Assembly (NCBI RefSeq): GCF_016495865.1
Contig: NZ_CP054706.1
Location: forward strand, 1,054,001-1,118,000
Direction of reading: 5' to 3'
DNA: 64,000 nucleotides
From: Salicibibacter cibi
GTDB taxonomy: Bacteria > Bacillota > Bacilli > Bacillales > Marinococcaceae
Both the position numbers and the translations under genes were made by a program. A model generated the notes under the pieces. The model saw only the letters and a program-made list of their open reading frames with translations, did no database searches and was not told the origin of the DNA. Position 1 is the stretch's first letter; each line of letters begins with the position of its first letter. Of this stretch, positions 37,141 through 46,993 are shown one piece after another.

Positions 37141-38073
37141 ATGGATGGTCAAAAAAATTATCGCGTTTTGCTATACTATAAATATGTATCGATGCCGGAT
37201 TACGAAGAATACGCAGAAGCGCATCTGCAATATTGTAAGGACATGGGGTTGCGCGGACGAATCATCGTCGCCCCCGAAGGGTTGAACGGAACGGTTTCCG
37301 GAACGGTCGAACAAACCGACGCCTATATGGAATATGTCAAATCCGATCCGAGATTTAGCGATATGGGCTTTAAAATCGATGAGGCTGATGAACATGCTTT
37401 CAAAAAAATGTTCGTCCGTTCGAAGCAAGAAATTGTTACGTGGCGTCTTGACGAGGATGTGAACCCGAATGACATCGGCGGGGAATATTTAACACCGCAG
37501 GAGTTCCACGACGCGCTTCAAGAAGAAGAAACAGTCGTTCTTGACGGACGCAATGATTACGAATACGAAATCGGCCATTTTCGCAATGCTATCAAGCCGG
37601 AAGTAAACACGTCCCGTGAATTCCCGGAGTGGATTGATGAAAATATTGATCAATTGAAGGGGAAAAAAGTGCTCACCTATTGCACCGGTGGCATTCGCTG
37701 TGAAAAACTGACGGGGATTCTCAAGCAAAAGGGCATTAACGACGTCTATCAACTGCATGGAGGAATCGTCAATTACAGCCGGGACGAGGAAGTGAAAGGT
37801 CATTTATTTGATGGCAAATGCTATGTATTTGATGAGCGTATCTCCGTTAAAGCCAATTATACCGATGAAGATGTCGTCATTGCCAACTGCCATCATTGTG
37901 GTGAAACAGAGGATCGCTATATCAATTGTTCCAACCCTGAATGCAATCTCCAATATGTCTGTTGCACCGACTGTGAGGAAAAACACCAAGCCGCTTGTTG
38001 CGAAGAATGTCGTGTTCACCCGCGTAACCGCTGGCCGGAAATAAAGACAACGTATGCCGCATCAGCTGAATAA
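37141..38073 (+). CDS. trhO: tRNA uridine(34) hydroxylase (rhodanese-domain, TrhO/UPF0176)
   Basis: A 310-residue protein with an N-terminal acylphosphatase-like domain (RGRIIVAPEGLNGTVSG), a rhodanese domain with the active loop YCTGGIRCEK (catalytic C181), and a C-terminal Cys-rich zinc region (CHHCGETEDRYINCSNPEC, then CCTDCEEKHQAACCEEC). TrhO hydroxylates U34 of some tRNAs in an O2-dependent way. ATG at 37141 follows CGGAGGGA; the longer frame to 37048 is leader sequence. It is followed after 15 bases by a nitroreductase gene, probably cotranscribed. Confidence 0.9.
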   Translation: MDGQKNYRVLLYYKYVSMPDYEEYAEAHLQYCKDMGLRGRIIVAPEGLNGTVSGTVEQTDAYMEYVKSDPRFSDMGFKIDEADEHAFKKMFVRSKQEIVTWRLDEDVNPNDIGGEYLTPQEFHDALQEEETVVLDGRNDYEYEIGHFRNAIKPEVNTSREFPEWIDENIDQLKGKKVLTYCTGGIRCEKLTGILKQKGINDVYQLHGGIVNYSRDEEVKGHLFDGKCYVFDERISVKANYTDEDVVIANCHHCGETEDRYINCSNPECNLQYVCCTDCEEKHQAACCEECRVHPRNRWPEIKTTYAASAE

Positions 38074-38088
38074 TAAGGAGAGGGATCG

Positions 38089-38685
38089 ATGGAAACGTTG
38101 GAAGCGATACGAACGAGAAGAAGCAACGGAAAAGTTTATCCCGATCAACCGGTGGACAAGGCACTGATCGAAACCATATTGGAAGCGGGAACGTGGGCAC
38201 CAAATCATCATCATACGGAACCATGGAAATTTTTTGTCCAGCAAGGGGAAGGACGCCGCCCGCTCGGGAAAACATTGCGAAAAATAGCGATGGAAGAAAT
38301 GGGCGGACAAGAAGAGCCGTTAGGCGATAAGGAAGCACAGAAGTTGGCAAAAAAAGAGGCAAAACCTTTTCGCGCCCCCGTTGTCATCACCGTCGTCGTA
38401 GAACCGGCAACAAAAGATAAGGTTATTGATATCGAAGAATATGCAGCAACCCATGCCGCCGCACAAAACATGTTGCTCGCCGCCCATTCCCTTGGTCTAG
38501 GAGCTATTTGGCGCAGCGGAGCACCTGCCTATCATCCGGAGATGCGCCGCTTGTACAACGTATCCGAACGAGGGGGCGTCGTAGGTTTTATTTATCTTGG
38601 CTGGCCGGCTTCGACCAAAAAGAAAGAACAGCAACGCCAAGACATTGAGGAAAAAACGACATGGATAAACGAAGATATGGGATAG
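38089..38685 (+). CDS. Nitroreductase-family FMN protein
   Basis: A 198-residue nitroreductase. It starts METLEAIRTRRSNGKVYPDQPV, with the FMN-phosphate Arg pair, and contains WAPNHHHTEPWKFFV and a GLGAIWRSG segment. It resembles small YdjA-type enzymes that act as dimers with NAD(P)H. The substrate is unknown. The gene is 15 bases downstream of trhO with ribosome binding site AAGGAGAGG. Confidence 0.85.
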   Translation: METLEAIRTRRSNGKVYPDQPVDKALIETILEAGTWAPNHHHTEPWKFFVQQGEGRRPLGKTLRKIAMEEMGGQEEPLGDKEAQKLAKKEAKPFRAPVVITVVVEPATKDKVIDIEEYAATHAAAQNMLLAAHSLGLGAIWRSGAPAYHPEMRRLYNVSERGGVVGFIYLGWPASTKKKEQQRQDIEEKTTWINEDMG

Positions 38686-38687
38686 CG

Positions 38688-38716
38688 CCGTTGCATGAGT
38701 GCAACGGTTATTTTTA
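38688..38716. terminator. Terminator after the nitroreductase gene
   Basis: CCGTTGCA-TGAG-TGCAACGG perfect stem, then TTATTTTTAT; it lies just before the convergent PRC-barrel gene. Confidence 0.75.
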
Positions 38717-38718
38717 TC

Positions 38719-39531
38719 CTATCCCCTGTAATGACGGTGGATTTGAGTGACGTAATCATCTGCCAAAGGCGTGGATTCATCATAGTCGGGAGCACTCTCT
38801 ACAATATCGCGATCGGCAAACCGAGTGTAGGCATGCTCCTCCACCGGAACGAATTCCCGGAACCATTCCACGGGAACGAGATATTTATTTTTAGCGAGCA
38901 AACCGGCAGTATCCACCTCCATAAAACATACTTGCCAGTTGTTCGTATCAAAAACGACATCAGAGACGGTTCCTATTTTGTCCTCGGTCGCGTAGACCGA
39001 ATACCCTCGCAAATCCTTCGTGCTTTGCAAGTAAAAGTCTTCCTCATTCACCTTTTTCTGTTGTTCGCGTTTAATTGCCTTTTTTACCATATCCGAACTG
39101 ACGCCTGCTTCCGTATTTTCGCCCAAAGTCGCGCCGGGCGTGAACGGGGAGACAGGGCCGCCCCCAGGGAGCATCGGTGCCGGCCCCGGGCCGTAATTGG
39201 GCGCTGCCCAGTAATAGCCTAATCCGTAGTGATCGAGGATCGAGGCTTCATACGCCCGGGAAATCGGTTCATGTTCCTTCGGTTGCGGACTATCCTTGAC
39301 TTGATCTTTCGTCGCTTCGAAATACACTTCTTGAGCTTCAATATCCAAACGATTAACAAGCTCGGGGCTCAGCAAAACTTTTCCGCCGATGAACCAAGGT
39401 CGTGTATCGGCCACAAGAAAACGGACTTTCCATTCACCGGCTGAATCAAAATAAACATCCGTTACTGATCCAAACGTTTCGTCCGCTGCTGATAAGGAAA
39501 ACGATTGAAAGTCGTGAGTACGGATCAGCAT
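38719..39531 (-). CDS. PRC-barrel domain protein (two domains)
   Basis: A 270-residue protein with two PRC-barrel domains: residues 1-75 (FSLSAADETFGSVTDVYFDSAGEWKVRFLVADTRPW) and about 160-240 (YSVYATEDKIGTVSDVVFDTNNWQVCFMEVDTAG). Between them is a Gly/Pro-rich linker (YYWAAPNYGPGPAPMLPGGG). PRC-barrels occur in photosynthetic reaction centres, RimM and many stress proteins, where they bind proteins or ligands; this family is common in halotolerant Bacillaceae without a defined role. AAAGGAGG precedes the ATG at 39531. Confidence 0.85.
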   Translation of the reverse strand: MLIRTHDFQSFSLSAADETFGSVTDVYFDSAGEWKVRFLVADTRPWFIGGKVLLSPELVNRLDIEAQEVYFEATKDQVKDSPQPKEHEPISRAYEASILDHYGLGYYWAAPNYGPGPAPMLPGGGPVSPFTPGATLGENTEAGVSSDMVKKAIKREQQKKVNEEDFYLQSTKDLRGYSVYATEDKIGTVSDVVFDTNNWQVCFMEVDTAGLLAKNKYLVPVEWFREFVPVEEHAYTRFADRDIVESAPDYDESTPLADDYVTQIHRHYRG

Positions 39532-39600
39532 GAAAGAACCTCCTTTTGAATAACTTTTCTAGTACCATGTTTCCGTTATGGAGTTTTTTAAACCGGGAGT

Positions 39601-39670
39601 TTGACTTTCCGGCGATAAAATTATATAATTAAAAACTGTTTGGTTTTATAATATACTCGTAAGTTATAAT
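39601..39670 (+). promoter_or_regulatory. Promoter and possible operators of the tetR-MFS operon
   Basis: TTGACT (39601-39606), 17-base spacer, TATAAT (39624-39629). Downstream, TTATAATATA occurs twice in direct repeat before the tetR start, plausible binding sites for the encoded TetR protein. Confidence 0.6.
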
Positions 39671-39680
39671 ATATAAAGTA

Positions 39681-40577
39681 GTGATCGGATTGAAAGAGCA
39701 GATTATGGAAAACGCATTGCAAAGCTTTGCGATTGATGGTTATTATTCCACATCTATGCAGCAGATTGCTGAAAGTTGCGGTATTTCCAAAGCCTCATTG
39801 TACAAATATTTTTCTTCAAAAGAAGCGCTATTGCTGAAATCTTTGGAGTATAACCTTGACCAATGGTTGACGAAAACGACAAATATCAATCTTACGCAAA
39901 CGTTAGCTCCGAAAGATGAACTGCAGGAAAAAATTGTTCTTGAACTGGAAGCGATGAAAAATAATCGCTCTCTCGTCCATTCCCTCATGCGCGCTGTCCC
40001 CATCACAAAAAATGCAGAAATGATGCAGATGTTAAAACGAACGAGAGTCGCGTTAATGAATTGGCATCGTGACAGCCTTATAAACGCGTATGGAGAGAAG
40101 AAATTGCGTCCTTTTCTTTGGGATTGGGTCGCGCTCTTTCAGGGAACAATGAGAGAGTATGTTGTACTCATGGGGGATGAGCATAAGGCATTGCCTATTC
40201 GTGATGTGGCAGCTTTAATCATTTCACATCTTGATGTGTTGATTGAGTCAAAGCCCACTGTAAATCCGGTTTTAACATCAGACGTGATGCACGATTACGA
40301 AATGTATCAAAAAGATATGAAACCGGCGAGTGTCCAAGTAGAGATTGATGAAGTTTGCTATATTATTCGGGAAAAAGTAAAAAATAAAGCAGATACCGAT
40401 CAACAGTCCGATGTGGACCGTGCATTGGAGGCACTGTATCAAGAAACGGAGACCGGGCATCCGCGCACCTATTTGTTGGATGCACTGACGCTTTACTTGC
40501 AGCAATGGGCACCGATTGAAAACGAGCGAAAAAAACTTTATGACTTACTGGAGTTGCGAAATCGAGAAACCAAGTGA
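39681..40577 (+). CDS. TetR-family transcriptional regulator
   Basis: A 298-residue regulator, longer than the usual 190-220. The N-terminal helix-turn-helix (about residues 8-55) reads ALQSFAIDGYYSTSMQQIAESCGISKASLYKYFSSKEALL. The long C-terminal half has no recognisable enzyme motif and would bind a ligand. It precedes an EmrB-type drug pump gene by 32 bases and most likely represses it. Start codons GTG 39681 or TTG 39690 both lack a strong ribosome binding site; GTG is listed. Confidence 0.85.
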   Translation: MIGLKEQIMENALQSFAIDGYYSTSMQQIAESCGISKASLYKYFSSKEALLLKSLEYNLDQWLTKTTNINLTQTLAPKDELQEKIVLELEAMKNNRSLVHSLMRAVPITKNAEMMQMLKRTRVALMNWHRDSLINAYGEKKLRPFLWDWVALFQGTMREYVVLMGDEHKALPIRDVAALIISHLDVLIESKPTVNPVLTSDVMHDYEMYQKDMKPASVQVEIDEVCYIIREKVKNKADTDQQSDVDRALEALYQETETGHPRTYLLDALTLYLQQWAPIENERKKLYDLLELRNRETK

Positions 40578-40609
40578 ATATCAACGAACGATAAAAGAAG
40601 GTATATAGA

Positions 40610-42064
40610 ATGACGACTAACTCAAATGCATCAGAAACGAAAAATGTAAAAATAATCGCAGCCATATTGTTAACAGGTGCATTCATGGCAATCCTAAACC
40701 AAACGTTGCTTGCCACTGCCTTGCCGCATATTATGAGCGACTTCGGCATATCCGCTGATTTAGGCCAATGGGTTAATTCTGTTTTTATGCTCGTGAACGG
40801 GGTGATGATCCCCATCACTGCTTTTCTCATAGAAAAGTTTACGACTCGTCGCCTGTTTTTTATCGCAATGGGTTTGTTTGCGTTAGGAACGTTACTATGC
40901 GCACTTTCGCCTACGTATGCTTTTCTTATTGGCGGGCGGATCATCCAAGCCGCAGGTGCCGGAATTATGATGCCACTCATGCAGACAGTTCTTCTCTTGG
41001 TGTTTCCGATTGAACGCAGAGGTTTTGCCATGGGGATGGTCGGTTTGGTTATTGCATTTGCCCCGGCAATTGGACCGACGTTATCCGGATACCTTATAGA
41101 AGACTTTCATTGGTCGATTTTATTTTGGATCATCTTTCCGTTAGCTTTACTTGACATGATTGTTGCTTATTGGGCGCTGAAAAATGTGTCATTTTCCCGT
41201 GATCCAAAGTTGGACATTTTGTCAGTGTTGCTATCGACTCTAGGCTTTGGCGGATTGCTCTACGGGTTCAGTTTTGCGGGAACCTATGGTTGGACCGATG
41301 TGCATGTGATCCTTCCCATGATTATTGGCCTTATCACGCTGGGTCTTTTTGTATGGCGCCAACTGATTCTTCCGCAACCAATTCTCGAGGTACGTGTTTT
41401 CAAATACGGGGTTTTCACGATTGCAACGGTAATTGGCATGATTGTCTTTATGTCTATGATTGGCTCGCAAACGATTTTGCCGATTTATATGCAGGATATG
41501 AATGATTTTACAGCCCTTGAAACCGGGTTGATGCTTTTGCCGGGGGCTGTGGTGATGGGCTTAATGTCGCCGATTACCGGTAGGATTTTTGATAAGTTTG
41601 GCGCGCGAAAGTTAGCGATCTTGGGTTTGTTCACCGTTTCCGTGACGACATTTATGTTTACCCAATTAACCGCTGATACATCCTTTGTTTATTTGGCCAT
41701 TGTCAATACGTTTCGGATGTTCGGCATGGCTTTCGTCATGATGCCGGTCACAACGGCGGCGATTAATTCGTTGCCAAATGTATTGATCCCGCATGGAACA
41801 GCGATGAACAATACCGTGCGCCAGGTAGCGGGATCAATCGGAACAGCTGCACTCGTGACGGTCATGTCGTCGATGGCATTGGCACCGGAACAAGCGCCCA
41901 ATATGAATGAAGCAATGGTGCACGGAGTGAATATGGCGTTTTGGTTGGCGACGGTTCTCACGTTTATCGGCTTTATCCTTTCTTTCTTTGTTCCGAAAGG
42001 CAAAGGGGCGCCTCCGGATACGATTAATGAACCTAAAGCAATGAATCCTGATGAAAAAAAATGA
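40610..42064 (+). CDS. MFS multidrug efflux transporter, DHA2 (EmrB/LmrB) type
   Basis: A 484-residue protein with about fourteen membrane helices. The N-terminal LLTGAFMAILNQTLLATALPHIMSDF matches motif D1 of the 14-helix family; GRIIQAAGAGIMMPLMQT and GMVGLVIAFAPAIGPTLSGYLIEDFHW are the DHA2 motifs B and C. It would export hydrophobic drugs in exchange for protons. It sits 32 bases after tetR in one operon. Convergent with the ger operon. Confidence 0.9.
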   Translation: MTTNSNASETKNVKIIAAILLTGAFMAILNQTLLATALPHIMSDFGISADLGQWVNSVFMLVNGVMIPITAFLIEKFTTRRLFFIAMGLFALGTLLCALSPTYAFLIGGRIIQAAGAGIMMPLMQTVLLLVFPIERRGFAMGMVGLVIAFAPAIGPTLSGYLIEDFHWSILFWIIFPLALLDMIVAYWALKNVSFSRDPKLDILSVLLSTLGFGGLLYGFSFAGTYGWTDVHVILPMIIGLITLGLFVWRQLILPQPILEVRVFKYGVFTIATVIGMIVFMSMIGSQTILPIYMQDMNDFTALETGLMLLPGAVVMGLMSPITGRIFDKFGARKLAILGLFTVSVTTFMFTQLTADTSFVYLAIVNTFRMFGMAFVMMPVTTAAINSLPNVLIPHGTAMNNTVRQVAGSIGTAALVTVMSSMALAPEQAPNMNEAMVHGVNMAFWLATVLTFIGFILSFFVPKGKGAPPDTINEPKAMNPDEKK

Positions 42065-42108
42065 AACGGGGACACAAGCAAGGGTGGCTGAAGCGGGGCA
42101 TTCAAGCT

Positions 42109-43194
42109 CTAAACGCTCAGCTCCTTGCTGTTTTTCTTTTTAAACCATGAAAAAACCAAAAGCAAGAAAGGGATAGGTGCAAAAATGAGCGCGTTTGTAT
42201 ACAGCATCGTGAAATACTCGATGCGAAGATGGTTATTCGCGATGTAGAGGGTCAATCCACCGGCGAGCAACCCTAATGCCCAAAATACTCCTCGCCTGAC
42301 CCAACGATTCTGCCCTTGATAAAAAGCAATGAATTGATCGTAACCGAGGAGAAAAAAGAGCGAACTTCTGATGTAACAACCAAAGGACATCAGAATTAAA
42401 CCGTAGATGTCAAAGCGGTCAATAAATCCCAATGTGAGGATGCGCACGGTTTCCAGAGCAGGGTAGTTGAAGCTGTCCGTTTGTCCCATGCCAAAAACCA
42501 TGACTGTTCCTGTCATGGTGGAGAGCATCGTAAAAAAAATACCAAAGCCTCCGATGATCCAAAATCTTAAAAAATGTTCCCGATGAATCGTTTGCAATGG
42601 AAGAAAAAGCAAAAAGATGAGCTCTGCCCACACGCTAATCAATGCGACTGCTCCCCAAATGACGGGAGCAAACCCGAATTCCAATAGCGGCAAGATATGG
42701 TTAAATTCTTTTTCAGATACGTCGATAAATGAGATGGAATGTCCGGTGAAAAGGGCGAACACACCGATAAACAAGGCTGTATAAGCAATCACTTTGACTC
42801 CTTTACTAGCTGCATAAAGACAGAACAAAAGAAAAAAAATAGCCAACGCCCATACCGGGGTTTCCGGAAAAAAAGAAATGTTAACCATGTCTGTGATCGC
42901 TGCTGCTGAAAAAGCACTTAAAAACAGAAAATAAAAAGCGATCACAATGAGGAGTGTTTTTCCAAAAAAGCGGCCCAGAAGATGGTGGATGATGCCATGA
43001 ACATCACGATCAGGATACTTATGACGCAGCCGGTAGATGGCTATAATCAACCCTAGACCAACAGGAAAGGAAAAGAGAGTTGCGATCCAACTGTCACGAC
43101 CGGCGATGTCATAGATCAAAGGCAAAATTTGTACATGGCCCATGATCGGTACGGTTGTAAGTATTAGAAACAACGTTTCCCAACGATTCAACAT
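42109..43194 (-). CDS. gerKB: Spore germinant receptor permease subunit B (GerAB/GerKB family)
   Basis: A 361-residue membrane protein with about ten helices of the endospore germination (APC-superfamily) type, starting LNRWETLFLILTTVPIMGHVQILPLIYDIAGRDSW. The B subunit binds the germinant in the spore inner membrane. It is the last gene of an A-C-B operon, an order common in non-GerA receptors. GAGGAGCAGAGG precedes the ATG. The exact paralogue name is uncertain; the symbol indicates family only. Confidence 0.88.
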   Translation of the reverse strand: MLNRWETLFLILTTVPIMGHVQILPLIYDIAGRDSWIATLFSFPVGLGLIIAIYRLRHKYPDRDVHGIIHHLLGRFFGKTLLIVIAFYFLFLSAFSAAAITDMVNISFFPETPVWALAIFFLLFCLYAASKGVKVIAYTALFIGVFALFTGHSISFIDVSEKEFNHILPLLEFGFAPVIWGAVALISVWAELIFLLFLPLQTIHREHFLRFWIIGGFGIFFTMLSTMTGTVMVFGMGQTDSFNYPALETVRILTLGFIDRFDIYGLILMSFGCYIRSSLFFLLGYDQFIAFYQGQNRWVRRGVFWALGLLAGGLTLYIANNHLRIEYFTMLYTNALIFAPIPFLLLVFSWFKKKNSKELSV

Positions 43195-43210
43195 GGCCTC
43201 TGCTCCTCAA

Positions 43211-44386
43211 CTAATCTTTGTGATCCCAAAAGAAGAATGGAATCAATTCTGGTTTCTTCTCGCCATCATCCTGATCGATTAACCCCTCGTGATCAATGGA
43301 GGTTTCGATCATTAGATTGACGTCGGCGTTTGAAAAGACGTCCTCCCAATCATCTTTGATTGCATGCCACTCTTGCGGGTATTTTTGGTGAACGAGGACG
43401 CCGAAATCAAGAATGTCTGTTTTTAATTCCTTTTGTAATTTTTTTAATCCCATTTGCATGTATGTCCGAATATTTTCCGTTAGTGCTTCTTCCATCTCCT
43501 GGATAGTTTGTTCGTTTACGATCATGTCATTTGGCACCTCAGCCAACGTTCCTGCTATTTCCATGTCTATATCGACGGTTAATTGTTCACCGTTTAAGGA
43601 AGGTTCGATCGAGACTTTTTCATCCTGCACTTCCATCGATACTTTATCTCCGGATGTTAATTCTGCTGTGATGCTTCCTTTCTCTGCTTCGTCGCGTAAA
43701 TAAAGCAACCCTTTCGTTTCCGCCACATTCAAGGTCCCCACCATTTTCTCCTCGTTAATCACTGCTGTACCGGACAGCTCGGCAATCGTTTCTTCATTTT
43801 CGCTATTTATTTGAACCATAGGAGCAAAAGTGGCCGGAACAGGAGCGTTTAACATTTCAAATACCGTTTTCAAGTCCATCGGTTTAAACTCACCCGTAAA
43901 CTCGGTTCCCTCCATACTGTCGGCCATTTCAATCGAAGTCAGGTCGCCGCTTATCGTGGACGTCTCCAAAATGTCTTTCGGATCGTCGGTTGTGATCAAA
44001 AGCAGACTATTCAAACGTGGCATTTGATCTCTTTTCAATATATCGATCGGCGTGGTGAGGTTATCAACGGCCAATGATTCACCGAGCACGATCATGTTGG
44101 TATGAGTGAAAATAAGACGTCGCTTCTCTTGACGAATCATACTGCGAACCGCATCGAAAAGGGTTTCCCGTTCCATGGAAAGCACGATTCCCTCATGAAC
44201 GGATTCTTCAGCTGTGACTTCACCGGAGGATTGCAAGATTTCAACACTCAATTCATACCCATCGTCCGTTTTGTCAAGTCCACTTCCGAACACCATTGCC
44301 ACTTCATCCAAATCACTCCCGCTCCAACAGCCGGCAGCGGCCATTAACAATGATAGACAAAGGCAAATCATTGCGATTTTCTTCAA
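43211..44386 (-). CDS. gerKC: Spore germinant receptor lipoprotein subunit C (GerAC/GerKC family)
   Basis: A 391-residue lipoprotein: signal peptide ending AAAGC (Cys about 20), then the Ger(x)C pattern CWSGSDLDEVAMVFGSGLDK and an internal FTHTNMIVLGESLA. C subunits are anchored by diacylglycerol and are needed for receptor function. The start is TTG at 44386, six bases after AAGGGGGAT, overlapping the subunit A stop (TTGA). The mature protein is acidic. The symbol indicates family only. Confidence 0.88.
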   Translation of the reverse strand: MKKIAMICLCLSLLMAAAGCWSGSDLDEVAMVFGSGLDKTDDGYELSVEILQSSGEVTAEESVHEGIVLSMERETLFDAVRSMIRQEKRRLIFTHTNMIVLGESLAVDNLTTPIDILKRDQMPRLNSLLLITTDDPKDILETSTISGDLTSIEMADSMEGTEFTGEFKPMDLKTVFEMLNAPVPATFAPMVQINSENEETIAELSGTAVINEEKMVGTLNVAETKGLLYLRDEAEKGSITAELTSGDKVSMEVQDEKVSIEPSLNGEQLTVDIDMEIAGTLAEVPNDMIVNEQTIQEMEEALTENIRTYMQMGLKKLQKELKTDILDFGVLVHQKYPQEWHAIKDDWEDVFSNADVNLMIETSIDHEGLIDQDDGEKKPELIPFFFWDHKD

Positions 44387-45960
44387 GGACGATCCCCCTT
44401 ATCATCGATCGGCAGTCGTTTGATTTTTTCCTTCTTTTCATGGGGAATGCTTTGCGGTCGTTTTCTTCGCCATTGGATCGGTAAACGGATGAAGGTATCT
44501 CCCCAATCACGAAAATGAAAAGGTGCCAACGGGGACATATAGCCGACTCCGAAAGACTGAAGCGTAAACATGTGGGTGAGTAGCCCCAGTAAGCTAAGGA
44601 GGAGCCCGTACGCACCGAATAAACCTGCCGGGAGCAACAAGGCCAATCTCAATATGCCCATAACGTCGGCCACGCGGGTGATGGCAAAGGAAGCGAGCAC
44701 GGAAACCGCAACAACGATAATGGTAGGGGCTCCCACTAATCCAGCTGTGACCGAAACTTCCCCCACAATTAGTGCGCCCACAATGCTGACGGCTTGTCCG
44801 ATCGGTTGAGGCATACGAATGCCTGCTTCCCGTACGATTTCAAATAAAATGATCATAATAAATATTTCCATCCCGACAGGGAAAGGAACGACTTCTCTCG
44901 AAGCGCTCATTCCGCTAATCATTTCGGAGGGAATGATCTCTTTATGAAAATTAACAGCCGCGATGAAGCTTGCCGGCAAAGTGATGCTAATGAGAAAACC
45001 ACCGATCCGCAAAAGCCGTACAAACGATGCATAATAAGGCCGTGAGCTGTAGTCTTCGACGCCGTGAAAAGCTTCCATAAAAAGATTTGGAGCGACCAGC
45101 GTTATCGGATCACCGTCAACAAAGATAGCAAAATGGCCGTCCAGTAATTGCATCGCTGTTCTGTCCGGCCGTTCCGAGTTGGCGATGGTCGGAAATATCG
45201 TATAAGGATGATCTTCAATCATCTGCTCCAGATGTCCGGCATTGTTCACGCTGTCTACATCAATGTTTTGTAAACGTTTGTTGACCTCAGCAATGATTCC
45301 CGGTTTGACGATCCCATTTATATAAGTGATAGCCACTTTTGTCTGCGACAGCGTTCCAAGCTGCAACATATGCACCCTTAAGGCGGGATGTTGAATGTGA
45401 CGCCGGAGCAAGGCAAGGTTGTCTTCAATTGATTCGATAAACCCGATATGAGGCCCCTTAACAGATGTTTCCGTGTACGGCTCTTCGAGGCTGCGTTTTT
45501 CAAAACCGGATACATTCATTAACAGTCCCGTCGAAGCCCCGTCAATCATTAAAAGTGCTTGGTGGTGTAATACCTCATCAATGCAACGGTTAAGGTCGGT
45601 TTCTTCTTTGCTCTCGCTGACATTGATGCGATTTTTAATCGTTGTCATGGATGATTCATCGTTTAACGTGAACGCATTAGATGCTTTGATCGGTTCAAGA
45701 ATATACCGACTGACGGAATGATCATCGATGAAAGCGTCGATGTAGACGAGTAGTGCTTCTATGTATTCATTTTCGTTGAGGGGAAACTGAAAGGGATGGA
45801 TATTCACATCAGAGCTTTCTCCGAATTGTTCGTTAATGTATGTTGCATTTTCTTTCATATCGTTTGATAGAGGGAAAAATTGTTCATAGCTTGTGATTGT
45901 CGGTGTAGGTGGCCATCCGTTGTTTCGTTTTTGGAAACGCTTTTTAAGGAGCTTTAGCAT
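44383..45960 (-). CDS. gerKA: Spore germinant receptor subunit A (GerAA/GerKA family)
   Basis: A 525-residue GerA-family protein: a soluble N-terminal region (about 1-280) with DIHPFQFPLN-like VNIHPFQF and LLMNVSGFEKRSLEEPYTE, then about five membrane helices starting near the FVDGDPITLVAPNLFMEAF block, with MPQPIGQAVSIVGALIVGEVSV. ATG at 45960 follows AAGAGTG; GTG at 45969 is in that sequence. First gene of the ger A-C-B operon; normally expressed in the forespore under sigma-G, though I did not identify that promoter. Confidence 0.9.
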   Translation of the reverse strand: MLKLLKKRFQKRNNGWPPTPTITSYEQFFPLSNDMKENATYINEQFGESSDVNIHPFQFPLNENEYIEALLVYIDAFIDDHSVSRYILEPIKASNAFTLNDESSMTTIKNRINVSESKEETDLNRCIDEVLHHQALLMIDGASTGLLMNVSGFEKRSLEEPYTETSVKGPHIGFIESIEDNLALLRRHIQHPALRVHMLQLGTLSQTKVAITYINGIVKPGIIAEVNKRLQNIDVDSVNNAGHLEQMIEDHPYTIFPTIANSERPDRTAMQLLDGHFAIFVDGDPITLVAPNLFMEAFHGVEDYSSRPYYASFVRLLRIGGFLISITLPASFIAAVNFHKEIIPSEMISGMSASREVVPFPVGMEIFIMIILFEIVREAGIRMPQPIGQAVSIVGALIVGEVSVTAGLVGAPTIIVVAVSVLASFAITRVADVMGILRLALLLPAGLFGAYGLLLSLLGLLTHMFTLQSFGVGYMSPLAPFHFRDWGDTFIRLPIQWRRKRPQSIPHEKKEKIKRLPIDDKGDRP

Positions 45961-46098
45961 GATTTTCACTCTTTTCCAGCGAAACTTTGCATAAACGTTA
46001 TTGTCTCACTGTCCCAACATTATATTCTTCCCTCGGGGAGCGAAATTTCAATAGTCTCGGCAATTGTCACGATCGAGATAAAAAAAAGCCATAATATA

Positions 46099-46130
46099 AA
46101 ACGTTCCCCTTGAGCTACCAAGGGGAACGT
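46099..46130. terminator. Terminator of the flavin reductase gene (minus strand)
   Basis: AACGTTCCCCTT / AAGGGGAACGTT perfect 12-bp stem; on the minus strand it follows the stop codon and precedes TTTTATATTATGGCTTTTTT. Confidence 0.75.
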
Positions 46131-46135
46131 TTGGA

Positions 46136-46603
46136 TTAATGCAACGTATGATATTTGCTACGATAATATACGAGCGGTTCTTCATTCACTTCATTTTTCG
46201 TTTGTATATCCTTGACCTCACCGATAAAGATCGTATGATCTCCTGCTTTTACTTCTTGAACGACGTCACAGGCAAGGTGGCAGAGTGCGTCGGGAACGAT
46301 GGGCAAGGAATGGAAGGTAGTGAAAGCAAATTGCTCTTTTCCCGGCAATTGTTTTGCAAACGTTTTCGATATCTCCGCTTGAGCTGTATCTAAAATGCTC
46401 ACTGCATATTTTTTTGCGTTTAAGATTTTTTCGTACATATCCGTTTTATGATCGACAGAGACAGCTACCAGTTTTGGGTTCATGGAGACGGACATAAACG
46501 CATTGGCCGTCATTCCATGTGGCTTGCCATCATGCTCCGTTGAAAGAATGGTAACGCCCGTCGAAAACTTCCCCATTGCCTGCCGAAATTGTAAATCATC
46601 CAT
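46136..46603 (-). CDS. Flavin reductase-like FMN-binding protein
   Basis: A 155-residue single-domain protein of the flavin reductase/HpaC-RutF family: FRQAMGKFSTGVTILSTEHDG, then HGMTANAFMSVSMNPKLVAVSVDH, the FMN-binding core, and a terminal LVYYRSKYHTL. It would supply reduced flavin to a two-component monooxygenase; no monooxygenase gene is adjacent. ATG at 46603 is listed; a GTG at 46615 sits directly on GGAGGA and is too close to serve with it. Monocistronic. Confidence 0.85.
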   Translation of the reverse strand: MDDLQFRQAMGKFSTGVTILSTEHDGKPHGMTANAFMSVSMNPKLVAVSVDHKTDMYEKILNAKKYAVSILDTAQAEISKTFAKQLPGKEQFAFTTFHSLPIVPDALCHLACDVVQEVKAGDHTIFIGEVKDIQTKNEVNEEPLVYYRSKYHTLH

Positions 46604-46993
46604 GAATGTCGTCACTCCTCCGTTCTGGCTGCTAAAAAAAGGCAGGTTTAGACCATGCCTCTATGGAGAAACCTTATAATAAAATATGAAATGTACACCT
46701 GAGCAGTGTATTGTGAAAATCAAATCCTTCATAAAACATCATAACAGCCGTTTTGTAAGATTGCCAGTAAAGGGTTTCAGGTCAACTTCAAAGTGGAAAA
46801 CAGAATAGAAAAGCGTCTATGCGACCAAAAAAGTGCTCGAGCAATGGAACGTCCGCAAGAAGCGGAGATGCACCCAAGGGCTCGAGCAATGAATTTAGTC
46901 AACTGGCTTTTTTCTTGCATAAAAATGTTCGGTCAAGTACACTGAATACATAGAAAGAACATATGTGCGCAAATCGGCAAGAGGATCTCTCAT
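46604..46993. other. Intergenic stretch without a gene
   Basis: No gene seen. CTCGAGCAATG occurs twice in direct orientation (about 46836 and 46892), separated by 45 bases; its role is unknown. Confidence 0.5.
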